Assembly (NCBI RefSeq): GCF_003590775.1
Contig: NZ_QYUM01000004.1
Span: 806,001 to 870,000 of the forward strand
Length of the DNA stretch: 64,000 nt
DNA from: Sphingomonas cavernae
Lineage (GTDB): Bacteria; Pseudomonadota; Alphaproteobacteria; Sphingomonadales; Sphingomonadaceae
Direction: 5' to 3'
Shown: piece by piece, positions 1-8,609 of the stretch
How the letters are laid out: the number at the start of each line of letters is the position of its first letter
How positions within the stretch are numbered: the first letter of the stretch is position 1
Position numbers and translations under genes: made by a program
Notes under the pieces: generated by a model
What the model was told of the DNA's origin: nothing
Seen by the model: only the letters and a program-made list of their open reading frames with translations
Database searches by the model: none

Positions 1-104
1 GCGGCCTCAGCGGCCTCCGCTGTGGTCTGCGCCAACGCCGGAGTGAGGCTCACGATCATCGAGAGCGCGGTACCCGCGCACCAAAGCAAGCGCCTGGGCT
101 TCAT
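1..104 (-). CDS. N-terminus of an exported protein (partial, runs off the window start)
   Basis: Only the first 34 codons are present, read leftward from ATG at 104-102. They spell a standard Sec signal peptide: a basic start (MKPRR), a hydrophobic core and an Ala-x-Ala cleavage site (PALAQ), followed by an Ala/Glu/Thr-rich stretch. A GGGGGAT Shine-Dalgarno-like run lies a few bases upstream on the minus strand, which favours this ATG over the one four bases earlier in another frame. Sphingomonad TonB-dependent receptors often begin like this, so an outer-membrane receptor is a reasonable guess, but no receptor domain is visible. It is divergent from the alpha/beta hydrolase at 315. Confidence 0.6.
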   Translation of the reverse strand, partial: MKPRRLLWCAGTALSMIVSLTPALAQTTAEAAEA

Positions 105-215
105 GCATATCCCCCTTTATATAGATGCAGAAAGTTGGCTGATGCGCCCGGCGCGGTGTTTGTTATTGCCGGAAGCCGTCAACGATCTCCAAAATTGCCG
201 ATGAGGATATGAGCA

Positions 216-264
216 TGGCATTTTAGATAATGCAATGCCGATTAGAAAATAATTATCTAATATT
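216..264. promoter_or_regulatory. AT-rich divergent promoter region with an inverted repeat
   Basis: In the otherwise GC-rich gap between two divergent genes there is an AT-rich stretch. It holds a perfect 9-bp inverted repeat, TTAGATAAT at 223-231 and ATTATCTAA at 252-260, with a third related copy ATTAGAAAAT at 241-250. The spacing and position fit a regulator binding site or promoter region. The bound protein is unknown. Confidence 0.35.
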
Positions 265-314
265 GAAAATTAAGTTTCGCCATGCCATTGAACCCCGATG
301 GCAGGAGGGCACTC

Positions 315-1406
315 ATGGGCATGTTGAACGAAAGCGCTTCGAGACCGTCGATCTCGCGAGCAAAGCGCTGGCTGAAACGGATCGGGCTGGGCATTCTGGT
401 CCTGCTCGTACTCGTGGTCGCCGTTGGCACGGGCTATGAGATGCTGGGGCGTCTGAACGCGAAGGAGCAATATCCGCCTCCCGGCAAGCTGGTCGATATC
501 GGCGGGCGGCGCATGCATATCGATTGCCGTGGCACGGGATCACCGACCGTCATTTTCGAATCCGGGCTGGGCACGGGCGGAACGATCGACTGGACGCTGG
601 TTCATGACAAGATTGCCGGGTTCACCCGCGCATGCGCTTATGACCGGGCGGGCATCATGTGGAGTGATCCCAAGTCCACCCCGCAGGACGCTGCCGCTGT
701 TACAGAGGATCTTCATGCAACGCTGAAGGCCGCGGGGATATCCGATCCGCTGGTGCTCGTCGGCCATTCGATCGGTGGACCCTATACAAGGACCTATGTC
801 GGGAAATATGGCGATCAGGTTGCCGGGCTGGTCATGGTCGATCCGTCGCACCCCGATCAGGTCGCCCGGCTTGGCCAGGTGGTGAGCGTCAATGTTCATC
901 CGGGGCGGTCGTCGCGTCTGATGCACGCCGCTTCGGCGTTGTCTTGGACGGGAATCGTACGTTTCATGATGACGGGCAACGAATTGCCGAAGCTTCAGAC
1001 GGAAGCGGATACCAGGATGGCCGCTGAAGCGATGCCCAAGGCGTTCGCCTATTCGAGCAAATCGATCAAAGCCGCGACTGCGGAACTTGACGGTTTCGAT
1101 CGAACCATGGCCCAGGCACGCGCGGTTGATAGTTTCGGGAACCGGCCCCTGATCGTGCTGACCGCAATGGCGCCCTTCAAACCCGAGCAACTGAAAGCTC
1201 TGGATATAACGGCGCAGGATGCCGTTCGCTTCAAGCAGACGTGGCAGGTCCTTCATGGCGAGCAGGCCGGCTTTTCGACCCGGGGCCGCCAGCAGATCGT
1301 GCCCGATGCGACCCATTATATCCAGATCGACCGGCCCGATGTCGTGATCGGCGCGGTGCGAGAGGTTGTCGATACGGTGCGCGCCGACGCGAAGGGCGGC
1401 AGCTAA
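315..1406 (+). CDS. Membrane-anchored alpha/beta hydrolase
   Basis: This 363-residue protein is an alpha/beta-hydrolase fold enzyme, probably an esterase or lipase-like hydrolase of unknown substrate. One N-terminal hydrophobic segment (about residues 25-40, after a basic SRAKRWLKR stretch) should anchor it in the inner membrane. The nucleophile elbow is GHSIGG, preceded by the YDRAG motif common in this family, and a late THYIQ segment supplies the likely catalytic His. The ATG at 315 was chosen because AGGAGGG sits five to seven bases upstream; an in-frame ATG at 282 lacks such a site. It heads a run of three hydrolase genes on the same strand but each has its own ribosome site and leader. 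Confidence 0.75.
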   Translation: MGMLNESASRPSISRAKRWLKRIGLGILVLLVLVVAVGTGYEMLGRLNAKEQYPPPGKLVDIGGRRMHIDCRGTGSPTVIFESGLGTGGTIDWTLVHDKIAGFTRACAYDRAGIMWSDPKSTPQDAAAVTEDLHATLKAAGISDPLVLVGHSIGGPYTRTYVGKYGDQVAGLVMVDPSHPDQVARLGQVVSVNVHPGRSSRLMHAASALSWTGIVRFMMTGNELPKLQTEADTRMAAEAMPKAFAYSSKSIKAATAELDGFDRTMAQARAVDSFGNRPLIVLTAMAPFKPEQLKALDITAQDAVRFKQTWQVLHGEQAGFSTRGRQQIVPDATHYIQIDRPDVVIGAVREVVDTVRADAKGGS

Positions 1407-1515
1407 TCGACGATGAAGGCGCAAGAGGACGAGGCTCTGGCGCCCCTTTCCTGAAACTCTGTTCTTCAACCGGAGATCATCAGTCCGGCCCCACATGATC
1501 GCGAAGGAGTTCCGC

Positions 1516-2937
1516 ATGATCCGGCAGATTTCCGGCGTCAGTCTTATCGGTTTGACATTGTCGCTTTCGACTCCCGCACAGGCCGGCACGATCTCCGGTC
1601 CGGCCGATCTTGGCACCGCGGTTTCCGCGCAGATCGCGTGCGCCGGAATATTCGTGACAGGGCGCGCCGAAGCGGATGTGCTGCGCGACGACGTCCACGC
1701 GCTTGCGCCGTTCACCAAGGCGGTCACGCTTTCGGTCGATCGCAAGGATCGCATCGTCACCGCCTCTGCGCCCGGCGCGGCGACGCGCACCGCGCTCTAC
1801 CGATCCGGCGCGGGATGCACCTTGCTGACCGACACGGTTCGACGCGAGGTGCTCGAAAGCCAGACCGCGAAGCTCAAGCCGATGAAGATGCGGCCGTCGA
1901 CGCCCTGGCCGATGGGCGATGCGCGGGCGACAAGCCCCGGACCCAAGATCGACGCGGCCGCACTGGAAAAGGCGGTAAACGATGCCTTTGTCGAGCAGAA
2001 CAAGGACGGCTATCCCGACACCCGCGCCATCGTCGTGGTTCAGGGCGGCCGGATCGTCGCCGAGCAATATGCGCCGGGCTTCGACCAGAACAGCAGGCTG
2101 CTGGGCTGGTCCGCGAGCAAGAGCATCGCAGGCACGCTCGTCGGCCTGCTGGTCGACGACGGCGTGCTCAAGCTCGATGCGCCCGCGCCGGTGCCCGAAT
2201 GGCAGGCAAAGGGCGATCCCCGCCGCGCAATCACGCTGCGCCAGTTGCTGACGATGTCGAGCGGTCTGCGCTTCGTCGAGAGCTATGAGCCCGGCAATGA
2301 TTCGATCAGGATGCTGTTCTCGGCGCCCGACATGGCGGCGCTGGCGGCTTCGCTTCCGCTCGACAAGGCGCCGGGCTCGGCCTGGAGCTACTCGTCGGGG
2401 ACGACCAACATATTGTCCGCGATCGTGACGCGTGCGACGGGCGGGTCGCTCGATGAAGTCACGCGCTTCGCCCGCAAGCGCCTGTTCGAACCTGCGGGCA
2501 TGACGAGCATCGTCGTGGAACCCGACGAGGCCGGCGTGCCGGTGGGCAGTTCCTATGCCTATGCCACCGCGCGCGACTGGGCTCGCTTCGGGCTGCTGTA
2601 TCTCAACAATGGCGTGACGGGGAAGAAGCGGGTGCTTTCCCGGAGCTGGGTCGATTTCGTGCGGACGCCCACCAAGGCGGCGCCGCGGCCGGTCTATGGC
2701 GGACAGTTCTGGCTCAACCTCGGCGATGACGAGGGCGACAAGCGCCGCATATTCCGCGATCTTCCACGCGATACTTTCATGGCGATGGGGCACAACCACC
2801 AGATCGTCGCAGTGGTCCCCTCGCGCGATGCCGTGATCGTCAGGCTCGGCTGGACCCCGGAAGGGCAGACCTTCGATTTCAACAAGTATCTCTCCCGGAT
2901 ACTGGCGGCCCTCGCGCCGCCCACGACCCAGCCATGA
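1516..2937 (+). CDS. Secreted serine hydrolase, beta-lactamase/PBP4* family (S12-like)
   Basis: The 473-residue product belongs to the beta-lactamase-related serine hydrolase family (class C/esterase EstB type). It starts with a signal peptide ending STPAQA, so it acts in the periplasm or outside. The catalytic motifs are present: S199-A-S-K202 (SxxK) and Y292-S-S (YxS/N). The ATG at 1516 is preceded by AAGGAG at 1504-1509; an earlier in-frame ATG at 1495 has no such site and would spoil the signal peptide. Members hydrolyse esters, D-amino peptides or beta-lactams, and the sequence alone does not decide which. The roughly 110 bp before it hold no other gene. Confidence 0.8.
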   Translation: MIRQISGVSLIGLTLSLSTPAQAGTISGPADLGTAVSAQIACAGIFVTGRAEADVLRDDVHALAPFTKAVTLSVDRKDRIVTASAPGAATRTALYRSGAGCTLLTDTVRREVLESQTAKLKPMKMRPSTPWPMGDARATSPGPKIDAAALEKAVNDAFVEQNKDGYPDTRAIVVVQGGRIVAEQYAPGFDQNSRLLGWSASKSIAGTLVGLLVDDGVLKLDAPAPVPEWQAKGDPRRAITLRQLLTMSSGLRFVESYEPGNDSIRMLFSAPDMAALAASLPLDKAPGSAWSYSSGTTNILSAIVTRATGGSLDEVTRFARKRLFEPAGMTSIVVEPDEAGVPVGSSYAYATARDWARFGLLYLNNGVTGKKRVLSRSWVDFVRTPTKAAPRPVYGGQFWLNLGDDEGDKRRIFRDLPRDTFMAMGHNHQIVAVVPSRDAVIVRLGWTPEGQTFDFNKYLSRILAALAPPTTQP

Positions 2938-2987
2938 GCTCAAGACAAACTATGGCGGATGCCATCGCGTTACGCGCGCAAATCAGG

Positions 2988-3027
2988 TTGACACTTTTCT
3001 GATTGAGACAAATTATCCAAATCAGAA
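2988..3027 (+). promoter_or_regulatory. Candidate sigma-70-type promoter overlapped by an inverted repeat
   Basis: TTGACA at 2988-2993 is followed after 17 bp by AATTAT at 3011-3016, a fair -35/-10 pair for the hydrolase gene starting at 3108. An 8-bp perfect inverted repeat, TTCTGATT (2997-3004) and AATCAGAA (3020-3027), brackets the -10 element, as an operator would. The regulator is unknown. Confidence 0.4.
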
Positions 3028-3107
3028 TATTGTGTCGCAATAGTGATAATGCTTTGCGCGCGACGCGGCGGTTCGGGCCGCTCAAGCTACAAAAGAGGAT
3101 GTTGGAT

Positions 3108-5102
3108 ATGCGATCGATCGGGCTTTTCGCCGCAGCGGCGTTGATGCTGATAGGCGGAGCCACGGCCGCGCAGCAACTGGCTCCAACGCCAGCGCCCATG
3201 GTCGCGCCCAAAACAGCAGGAACGGCCTCCCCCAATCCCGCCACGATGCCGGATGCGAAATCGTTGACCAAGCAGGATGTCGACACATGGCTCGACGGTT
3301 ACCTGCCCTTCGCCCTCGGCAAGGGTGATATCGCAGGCGCGGTGGTTGTCGTGGTCAAGGATGGCCAGATTCTGACGCAGCGGGGATTCGGCTATGCCGA
3401 CGTCGCCAAACGCACGCCGATCGATCCCGACAGCACGCTTTTCCGTCAGGGGTCGGTGTCCAAGCTCTTCACCTGGACCGCGGTGATGCAGCAGGTCGAG
3501 GCCGGGAAAATCGACCTCGATGCCGATGTGAACAAATATCTCGATTTCAGGATTCCGCTGAAGGACGGCATGCCCGTCACGATGCGCCAGCTCATGACGC
3601 ACACCGCCGGGTTCGAGGAACATGGCAAGGAGACCATGTATTATGATCCCGCCAATCTCGTCCCGCTCGGCGCCTATCTGAAGCGTTCGCTTCCCACGCG
3701 AGTCTTCAAGCCGGGAACCACGCCATCCTATTCCAATTACGGCACCGCGTTGGCGGGTTACATCGTTGAGCGCGTTTCGCAGACGCCCTTCGACGATTAT
3801 GTCGAGCAGCGCATCTTCAAGCCGCTCGGCATGACGAGCACGACCTTCCGCCAGCCGCTGCCCAAGCGCTTGCAGCGGCAAATGGCGCAGGGCTATTCGG
3901 TGGCGTCCGCCGCCGAGCCCAGCAAATACGAGATCCTGACGCCGGTTCCGGCGGGAGCTTCGGCCTCCTCGGGTGCGGACATGGCCCGGTTCATGCTCGC
4001 GAACCTCAATCAGGGCGCGGGGCTGATGAAGCCCGAAACCGCGCGCATGATGCACGATACGCCGCTTCCCATCCTTCCGCCGCTCAACCGGATGGAGCTC
4101 GGCTTCTTCGAAACCAACATCAACGGGCGCCAGGTGATCGCGCATCTCGGCGATACGCTGGCGTTTCACACGGCGCTTCACCTGTTCATGAACGACAATG
4201 TCGGCTTCTATGTATCGTTCAACAGCATGGGAAAGGACGCCGCGGTGGGGCCGCTGCGCCGCGCGCTGTTCGAGGATTTCGCCGACCGCTATCTGCCCGA
4301 TACCCGGCCAGCCGATGGCAAGATCGATGCGGCAACCGCCGCCGAACATGCCAGGATGATGGCCGGCAACTATTTCAAGAGCCGCCGGTCGGTCACCAAT
4401 TTCATGGCGATCCTCCAACTTCCCGGGCAGGTCTCGGTCAGCGTGGACGCCAGGGGCGGGCTCGTGGTGCCCGTGGCGCGCGGCCTGAACGGACAGCCGC
4501 TGCAATGGGTGGAAACCGCGCCTTTTGTCTGGCGCGCTGTTGGCAGTCACGAGCGGCTTGCCGCGCAGGTGGTCGACGGGAAGGTCGTGCGCTGGAGCAT
4601 CGACGGCGCATCGCCCTATCTCGTCTTCGATCGCGTGCCCGTGTCGCAATCCTCGGCCTGGCTGCTCCCTGCGCTCTATGTGAGTCTCGCGGTGCTCCTG
4701 CTGACGCTGCTCCACTGGCCGGTGTCGGCATTGATCCGCCGCCACTACAAGGCGCCGCTCGCGCTGGGGCGCCGTTCACTCCTTGCCTATCGCGGCGTCC
4801 GGCTCGGCTCCGGGCTGGTGCTTGCGCTGCTCGGTGGCTGGGCGATCGCTTTCGTCAGGATGACGGCTGATATCAACAATTTCACGCCCCGATCCGATCC
4901 GTTGCTGTGGACGCTGCAGATCCTCGGCGTATTCATTCTCGTCGGGGGCGTCGCGATCGCCGGCTGGAATCTCGCGCTTGCGGTGAAGGAAAAGCGCGGC
5001 TGGTTCGGCAGGCTCTGGGCCGTGCTCATCCTGCTTTCCATGCTGGTGGTGCTCTACACCGCGTGGATGTTCAGTCTGCTCGCGATGACCGTGAACTACT
5101 GA
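3108..5102 (+). CDS. Serine hydrolase (beta-lactamase family) with C-terminal membrane domain
   Basis: This 664-residue protein has a signal peptide (about residues 1-20, ending GGATAA), a PBP/beta-lactamase-type catalytic domain and a C-terminal block of about four hydrophobic helices (roughly the last 160 residues). The active-site motifs are S116-V-S-K119 and Y208-S-N. The start at 3108 has GAGG nine bases upstream; the in-frame ATG at 3099 overlaps that site. The architecture, a periplasmic serine hydrolase tethered by several C-terminal helices, occurs in sphingomonad and Bacteroidetes proteins annotated as beta-lactamase family or class C-like hydrolases. Substrate is unknown. It follows another S12-type gene at 1516, suggesting duplication or related roles in peptide or ester hydrolysis. 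Confidence 0.78.
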   Translation: MRSIGLFAAAALMLIGGATAAQQLAPTPAPMVAPKTAGTASPNPATMPDAKSLTKQDVDTWLDGYLPFALGKGDIAGAVVVVVKDGQILTQRGFGYADVAKRTPIDPDSTLFRQGSVSKLFTWTAVMQQVEAGKIDLDADVNKYLDFRIPLKDGMPVTMRQLMTHTAGFEEHGKETMYYDPANLVPLGAYLKRSLPTRVFKPGTTPSYSNYGTALAGYIVERVSQTPFDDYVEQRIFKPLGMTSTTFRQPLPKRLQRQMAQGYSVASAAEPSKYEILTPVPAGASASSGADMARFMLANLNQGAGLMKPETARMMHDTPLPILPPLNRMELGFFETNINGRQVIAHLGDTLAFHTALHLFMNDNVGFYVSFNSMGKDAAVGPLRRALFEDFADRYLPDTRPADGKIDAATAAEHARMMAGNYFKSRRSVTNFMAILQLPGQVSVSVDARGGLVVPVARGLNGQPLQWVETAPFVWRAVGSHERLAAQVVDGKVVRWSIDGASPYLVFDRVPVSQSSAWLLPALYVSLAVLLLTLLHWPVSALIRRHYKAPLALGRRSLLAYRGVRLGSGLVLALLGGWAIAFVRMTADINNFTPRSDPLLWTLQILGVFILVGGVAIAGWNLALAVKEKRGWFGRLWAVLILLSMLVVLYTAWMFSLLAMTVNY

Positions 5103-5279
5103 TGCCGCGGTTGAGGTTCAGCGTGGCCGTCGAAACGCGTCGGCTTGCCGCCCCGTTTCGGATCCTGGGTCATAGCTCGGTGGCATGATCCCTGATTCGG
5201 ATCGGCCGACCCGAGGTCGGAACGATCATGATGCTCGCGGGGGCTGGCCAAGCCGTCCCGCTTGCGGCATGAGAACAAA

Positions 5280-5906
5280 ATGGGACTATCGCAGGAACAG
5301 ATCATCGCCTCGATCGACGCGGTTGCCGCGATCGAGCCGGGTTTCGCCGCCGCCCTTGGGCGCATCGGCTATCCCGAACCGCGTATTCGCCCGCGCGGCT
5401 ATCAGACGCTGTTGCGCACCATCGTGGGCCAGCAGGTCAGCGTGAAGGCCGCGCAGGCGGTGTGGGACAAGCTCGAGGCCGAACTGGGTACGGGCTGCGA
5501 TCCCTCGGCGCTGCTGGCGCGCGACCACGACGCGCTGCGCGCCTGCGGGCTCTCGCGGCAGAAACAGGGCTATGCGCGCAGCCTGGCCGAACTGGTGCTG
5601 TCGGGCGCGCTCGACCTTCACGCGCTGCCTGAAGGTGATGAGGACGCGATCGGCGCGCTCGTGAACATCAAGGGGATCGGCCGCTGGTCCGCCGAAATCT
5701 ATCTGCTCTTCGCCGAAGGCCGTCCCGATATCTGGCCCGCCGGCGACCTTGCGGTACAGATCGAGATCGGCCGCATCCTTGGGCTCCCCGAACGCCCGAG
5801 CGAGAAAGTGACGCGCGACCTCGCCGAAAAATGGCGTCCGCACCGCGGCGCCGCGGCGATCATGACCTGGCACCATTACAACACCGATATGGGCGTGCCG
5901 GTATAG
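5280..5906 (+). CDS. DNA-3-methyladenine glycosylase II-like (HhH-GPD)
   Basis: A 208-residue HhH-GPD superfamily base-excision glycosylase, closest in layout to AlkA and its short relatives. The helix-hairpin-helix is seen as NIKGIGRWSAE, and the catalytic Asp is in the following WPAGDLAVQ segment. An earlier IVGQQVSVKAA motif is typical of AlkA-type enzymes. It should remove alkylated purines from DNA. It is short compared with E. coli AlkA (282 residues) and lacks the N-terminal domain. The ATG at 5280 was chosen; an in-frame TTG at 5262 is possible and no strong ribosome site decides between them. The 177 bp upstream hold no gene. Confidence 0.85.
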   Translation: MGLSQEQIIASIDAVAAIEPGFAAALGRIGYPEPRIRPRGYQTLLRTIVGQQVSVKAAQAVWDKLEAELGTGCDPSALLARDHDALRACGLSRQKQGYARSLAELVLSGALDLHALPEGDEDAIGALVNIKGIGRWSAEIYLLFAEGRPDIWPAGDLAVQIEIGRILGLPERPSEKVTRDLAEKWRPHRGAAAIMTWHHYNTDMGVPV

Positions 5907-5944
5907 GTCGGGCGCGGCTGCTTTCGACCCAATTTCAGACATGC

Positions 5945-6000
5945 CTTGAACCCTCTCCCGCTTTCGCGGGAGAGGGTTGGGTGAGGGTCTTCTTCTTTCT
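5945..6000. repeat. Left inverted-repeat arm flanking the DUF559 gene
   Basis: About 50 bp beginning CTTGAACCCTCTCCCGC. It contains its own palindrome (CCCTCTCCCGC / GCGGGAGAGGG) followed by TTGGGTGAGGGTCTTCTTC. The same sequence, with one or two changes, recurs in inverted orientation at 6363-6416, so the pair encloses one gene. Confidence 0.85.
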
Positions 6001-6003
6001 TGC

Positions 6004-6348
6004 TCAAGCGTTGTGGAGCGCGCGGGCGATAGTTTCGAGAACGCCTTCGAAAGTTTCGATTACCTCGCTGTTCCAGAATCGAAGCAAGCGATAACCCCGT
6101 TCTTCAAGGTATGCCGTACGCCGGGCGTCGGCCTCCACGCTGTGCTGTCCGCCATCGAGTTCCACGATCAATTCCGCCTCGATGCACAGGAAATCAACGA
6201 CGAACGGCCCAATGCTGGCCTGGCGACGAAACTTGAAACCCTCGAGCCGGCGATCGCGCACCGCATGCCACGCGCGGCGCTCGACATCGGTCATGTCGCG
6301 CCTCAGGCGCGCAGCGTGTGGACTGATCTGGCGTCGGACCGGATGCAT
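6004..6348 (-). CDS. DUF559 domain protein, putative very-short-patch-repair-like endonuclease
   Basis: The 114-residue product matches the DUF559 family: an RRDMTDVERRAW helix, FKFRRQ, GPFVVDF, a core IVELDGGQH and a terminal RLLRFWN strand. The F-V-V-D-F...E-L-D-G-x-x-H pattern is the PD-(D/E)xK/Vsr-like nuclease core, so a DNA endonuclease fold is expected, though biochemical roles are mostly unproven. The start at 6348 (MHPVRRQ) is a choice; a TTG at 6384 would begin inside the right repeat arm and no good ribosome site is visible. The gene occupies almost exactly the space between two inverted repeats, as a small mobile or repeat-associated cassette would. Confidence 0.75.
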   Translation of the reverse strand: MHPVRRQISPHAARLRRDMTDVERRAWHAVRDRRLEGFKFRRQASIGPFVVDFLCIEAELIVELDGGQHSVEADARRTAYLEERGYRLLRFWNSEVIETFEGVLETIARALHNA

Positions 6349-6362
6349 GCACCGCAAGGTAA

Positions 6363-6416
6363 AAGAAAGAAGACCCTCACCCAACCCTCTCCCGCGAAGG
6401 CGGGAGAGGGCTCAAG
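6363..6416. repeat. Right inverted-repeat arm flanking the DUF559 gene
   Basis: On the minus strand this arm reads CTTGAGCCCTCTCCCGCC, then GCGGGAGAGGG and TTGGGTGAGGGTCTTCTT, nearly identical to the left arm at 5945-6000. It ends just before the S9 peptidase gene. No target-site duplication was found outside the two arms. Confidence 0.85.
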
Positions 6417-6509
6417 CCAATGACCGGATCCCACGACTTCCCCGCCATTCCCACATTGGCCGGCGCGCACCACTTGCTCCCGTCGCGCGTGCGCCTATCT
6501 GCCTCATCT

Positions 6510-8492
6510 ATGGCAACGATCACCACGCCCGCCGCTGCCGCCGCACAGGCCGCTGCCCCGCTCATCGAACGCAGTCGCCTGTTCGGCAATCCCAGCCGCA
6601 TGGCGGGCACGCTCAGCCCCGACGGGAAATGGCTGAGCTGGATCGCGCCACTCGGCGGCGTGCTCAACATCTGGATCGCGCCCGCCGCGGCACTTGATCA
6701 TGCGCGCGCGATCACCCGCGAGACGGAGCGCCCGATCCGCGAGCATTTCTGGGCGCCCGACAGCCGCTCGGTGCTCTATATCCAGGACAAGGGCGGCGAC
6801 GAGAATTTCCTGCTTTATGGCGTGGACGTCGAGAGCGGCGCCGAGACCTGCCTCACCCCCTTCGAAAACACGCGCGTCACGATTGTCGGCACCTCGCACA
6901 CGATCAAGGACCGCATCCTGATCGGGCTCAACAACCGCGATCCCCACTGGCACGACGTCTACAGCCTCGACCTGAATTCGGGCGCGCTGACCGAGATCAT
7001 GCGCGGCGACGGCGTTGCAGGCTTCCTTGCCGATGACGCGCTGACCTTGCGCATGGCGCTCACCCCCAACGCCGCGGGGGGCTATGACTTTTTCCGCGTT
7101 AGCAACAACGCGATCGAACCCGAGCCCTTCACCGCGACGACGCTCGACGACGCGCTCACCACCCAGCCCGCGGGTTTCACCGCCGACGGCGCGACGCTCT
7201 ACTGGATCGACAGCCGCGGGCGCGACACCGCCGCACTGATCGCGCAGAATGTCGCCACCAGCGAGACACGCGTGATCGCCGAGCATGACAAGGCCGATAT
7301 CGGCGCGGTGCTGACCAATCCGAAGACGGGCGTGGTCGAAGCATGGGCCGCCAACTACCTCACCACCGAATGGACCGCGATCGACCCCGCGATCGGCAAA
7401 GATCTCGCATTGCTGAGCGAACGCCTGCCCGGCGAGATCGCGGTCACCTCGCGGACCGAGGCCGACGACAAATGGACCGTCGCGCACGATCCGGTGGCGT
7501 CGGTTCCCGTTGTCTATCTGTTTGACCGGACGACGCGGACGCTGACCGAGTTCTACGTCTCGCGCCCCGAGCTTGCCGATGTGCCGCTGGTGCCGATGCA
7601 CCCGCTCGAGGTCACGGCGCGTGACGGCCTCACCCTCACCGCCTATCTCTCGCTTCCCCCCGGCAGCGACGCCGACGCCACCGGCCGCCCCGTCGCGCCT
7701 GTGCCGATGGTGCTGCTCGTCCATGGCGGCCCGTGGGCGCGCGATACCTTCGCCTTCAACCCCTATCACCAGTGGCTCGCCAATCGCGGCTATGCGGTGC
7801 TCTCGGTCAACTTCCGCGGCTCGACGGGCTTCGGCAAACGCTTCATTTCGGCCGCCGACCTCGAATGGGGCGCCAGGATGCACGACGACCTGATCGACGC
7901 CGTCGACTGGGCGGTAGCCGAAGGGATCGCACAGAAGGACCGGATCGCGATCATGGGCGGCTCTTACGGCGGCTATGCGACGCTCGCCGGCCTCGCCTTC
8001 ACCCCCGAAATCTTCGCCTGCGGGGTCGATATCGTCGGCCCGTCCAATCTCGAGACGCTGCTCGAGACGATCCCGCCCTATTGGGAAGCCGCGCGCGAGC
8101 AATTCCATCAGCGCATGGGCAATCCTGGTACGCCCGACGGTCTCGCGTTGCTGAAGGCGCGCTCGCCGCTGCACAAGGCGGAGCGGATCACGAAGCCGCT
8201 GCTAATCGGGCAAGGCGCCAACGATCCCCGCGTCAACCAGTCCGAATCGGATCAGATTGTGACGGCGATGAAGGCCAGGGACATACCCGTCACTTATGTC
8301 CTTTTTCCCGATGAGGGGCACGGCTTTGCGCGCCCCGAGAACAATATCGCCTTCAATGCGGTGGCCGAGAACTTCCTTGAGTCGTGGCTGGGCGGCCGCG
8401 CCGAGCCGATCGGCGACACGCTCAAGGCGTCGAGCGCAACAGTCCCCGAAGGCGCGGGCTTTGCGCCTGGGCTCGAGGCCGCGCTCGAATAA
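6510..8492 (+). CDS. S9 family peptidase (prolyl oligopeptidase / acylaminoacyl-peptidase type)
   Basis: A 661-residue S9 serine peptidase with an N-terminal beta-propeller region (about residues 20-370, with the LSPDGKWLSW blade motif) and a C-terminal alpha/beta-hydrolase domain. The catalytic triad is visible as S485 in GGSYGGY, D572 in GANDPRV and H604 in DEGHGF. The VHGGPWARD oxyanion segment is also present. It has no signal peptide, so it probably trims peptides in the cytoplasm. The ATG at 6510 was chosen because upstream in-frame codons from 6420 abut a repeat element and look non-coding; there is no clear ribosome site. It is followed by a GMC oxidoreductase about 120 bp downstream. 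Confidence 0.88.
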   Translation: MATITTPAAAAAQAAAPLIERSRLFGNPSRMAGTLSPDGKWLSWIAPLGGVLNIWIAPAAALDHARAITRETERPIREHFWAPDSRSVLYIQDKGGDENFLLYGVDVESGAETCLTPFENTRVTIVGTSHTIKDRILIGLNNRDPHWHDVYSLDLNSGALTEIMRGDGVAGFLADDALTLRMALTPNAAGGYDFFRVSNNAIEPEPFTATTLDDALTTQPAGFTADGATLYWIDSRGRDTAALIAQNVATSETRVIAEHDKADIGAVLTNPKTGVVEAWAANYLTTEWTAIDPAIGKDLALLSERLPGEIAVTSRTEADDKWTVAHDPVASVPVVYLFDRTTRTLTEFYVSRPELADVPLVPMHPLEVTARDGLTLTAYLSLPPGSDADATGRPVAPVPMVLLVHGGPWARDTFAFNPYHQWLANRGYAVLSVNFRGSTGFGKRFISAADLEWGARMHDDLIDAVDWAVAEGIAQKDRIAIMGGSYGGYATLAGLAFTPEIFACGVDIVGPSNLETLLETIPPYWEAAREQFHQRMGNPGTPDGLALLKARSPLHKAERITKPLLIGQGANDPRVNQSESDQIVTAMKARDIPVTYVLFPDEGHGFARPENNIAFNAVAENFLESWLGGRAEPIGDTLKASSATVPEGAGFAPGLEAALE

Positions 8493-8609
8493 TCGATGAG
8501 GCATATTGATGCGGGGGTAACCATGCGCCTTTGGCACGCAGGGAGATCCGTGCTAGGTCGCACATAACAATAGAAAAATAACCCTGGGTCGCAGCGGCAG
8601 GGGAAATGC

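Noticed and set aside
5945-6416. A classical insertion sequence
   Set aside because: The enclosed gene is a DUF559 nuclease-like protein, not a transposase, and no target-site duplication is visible.
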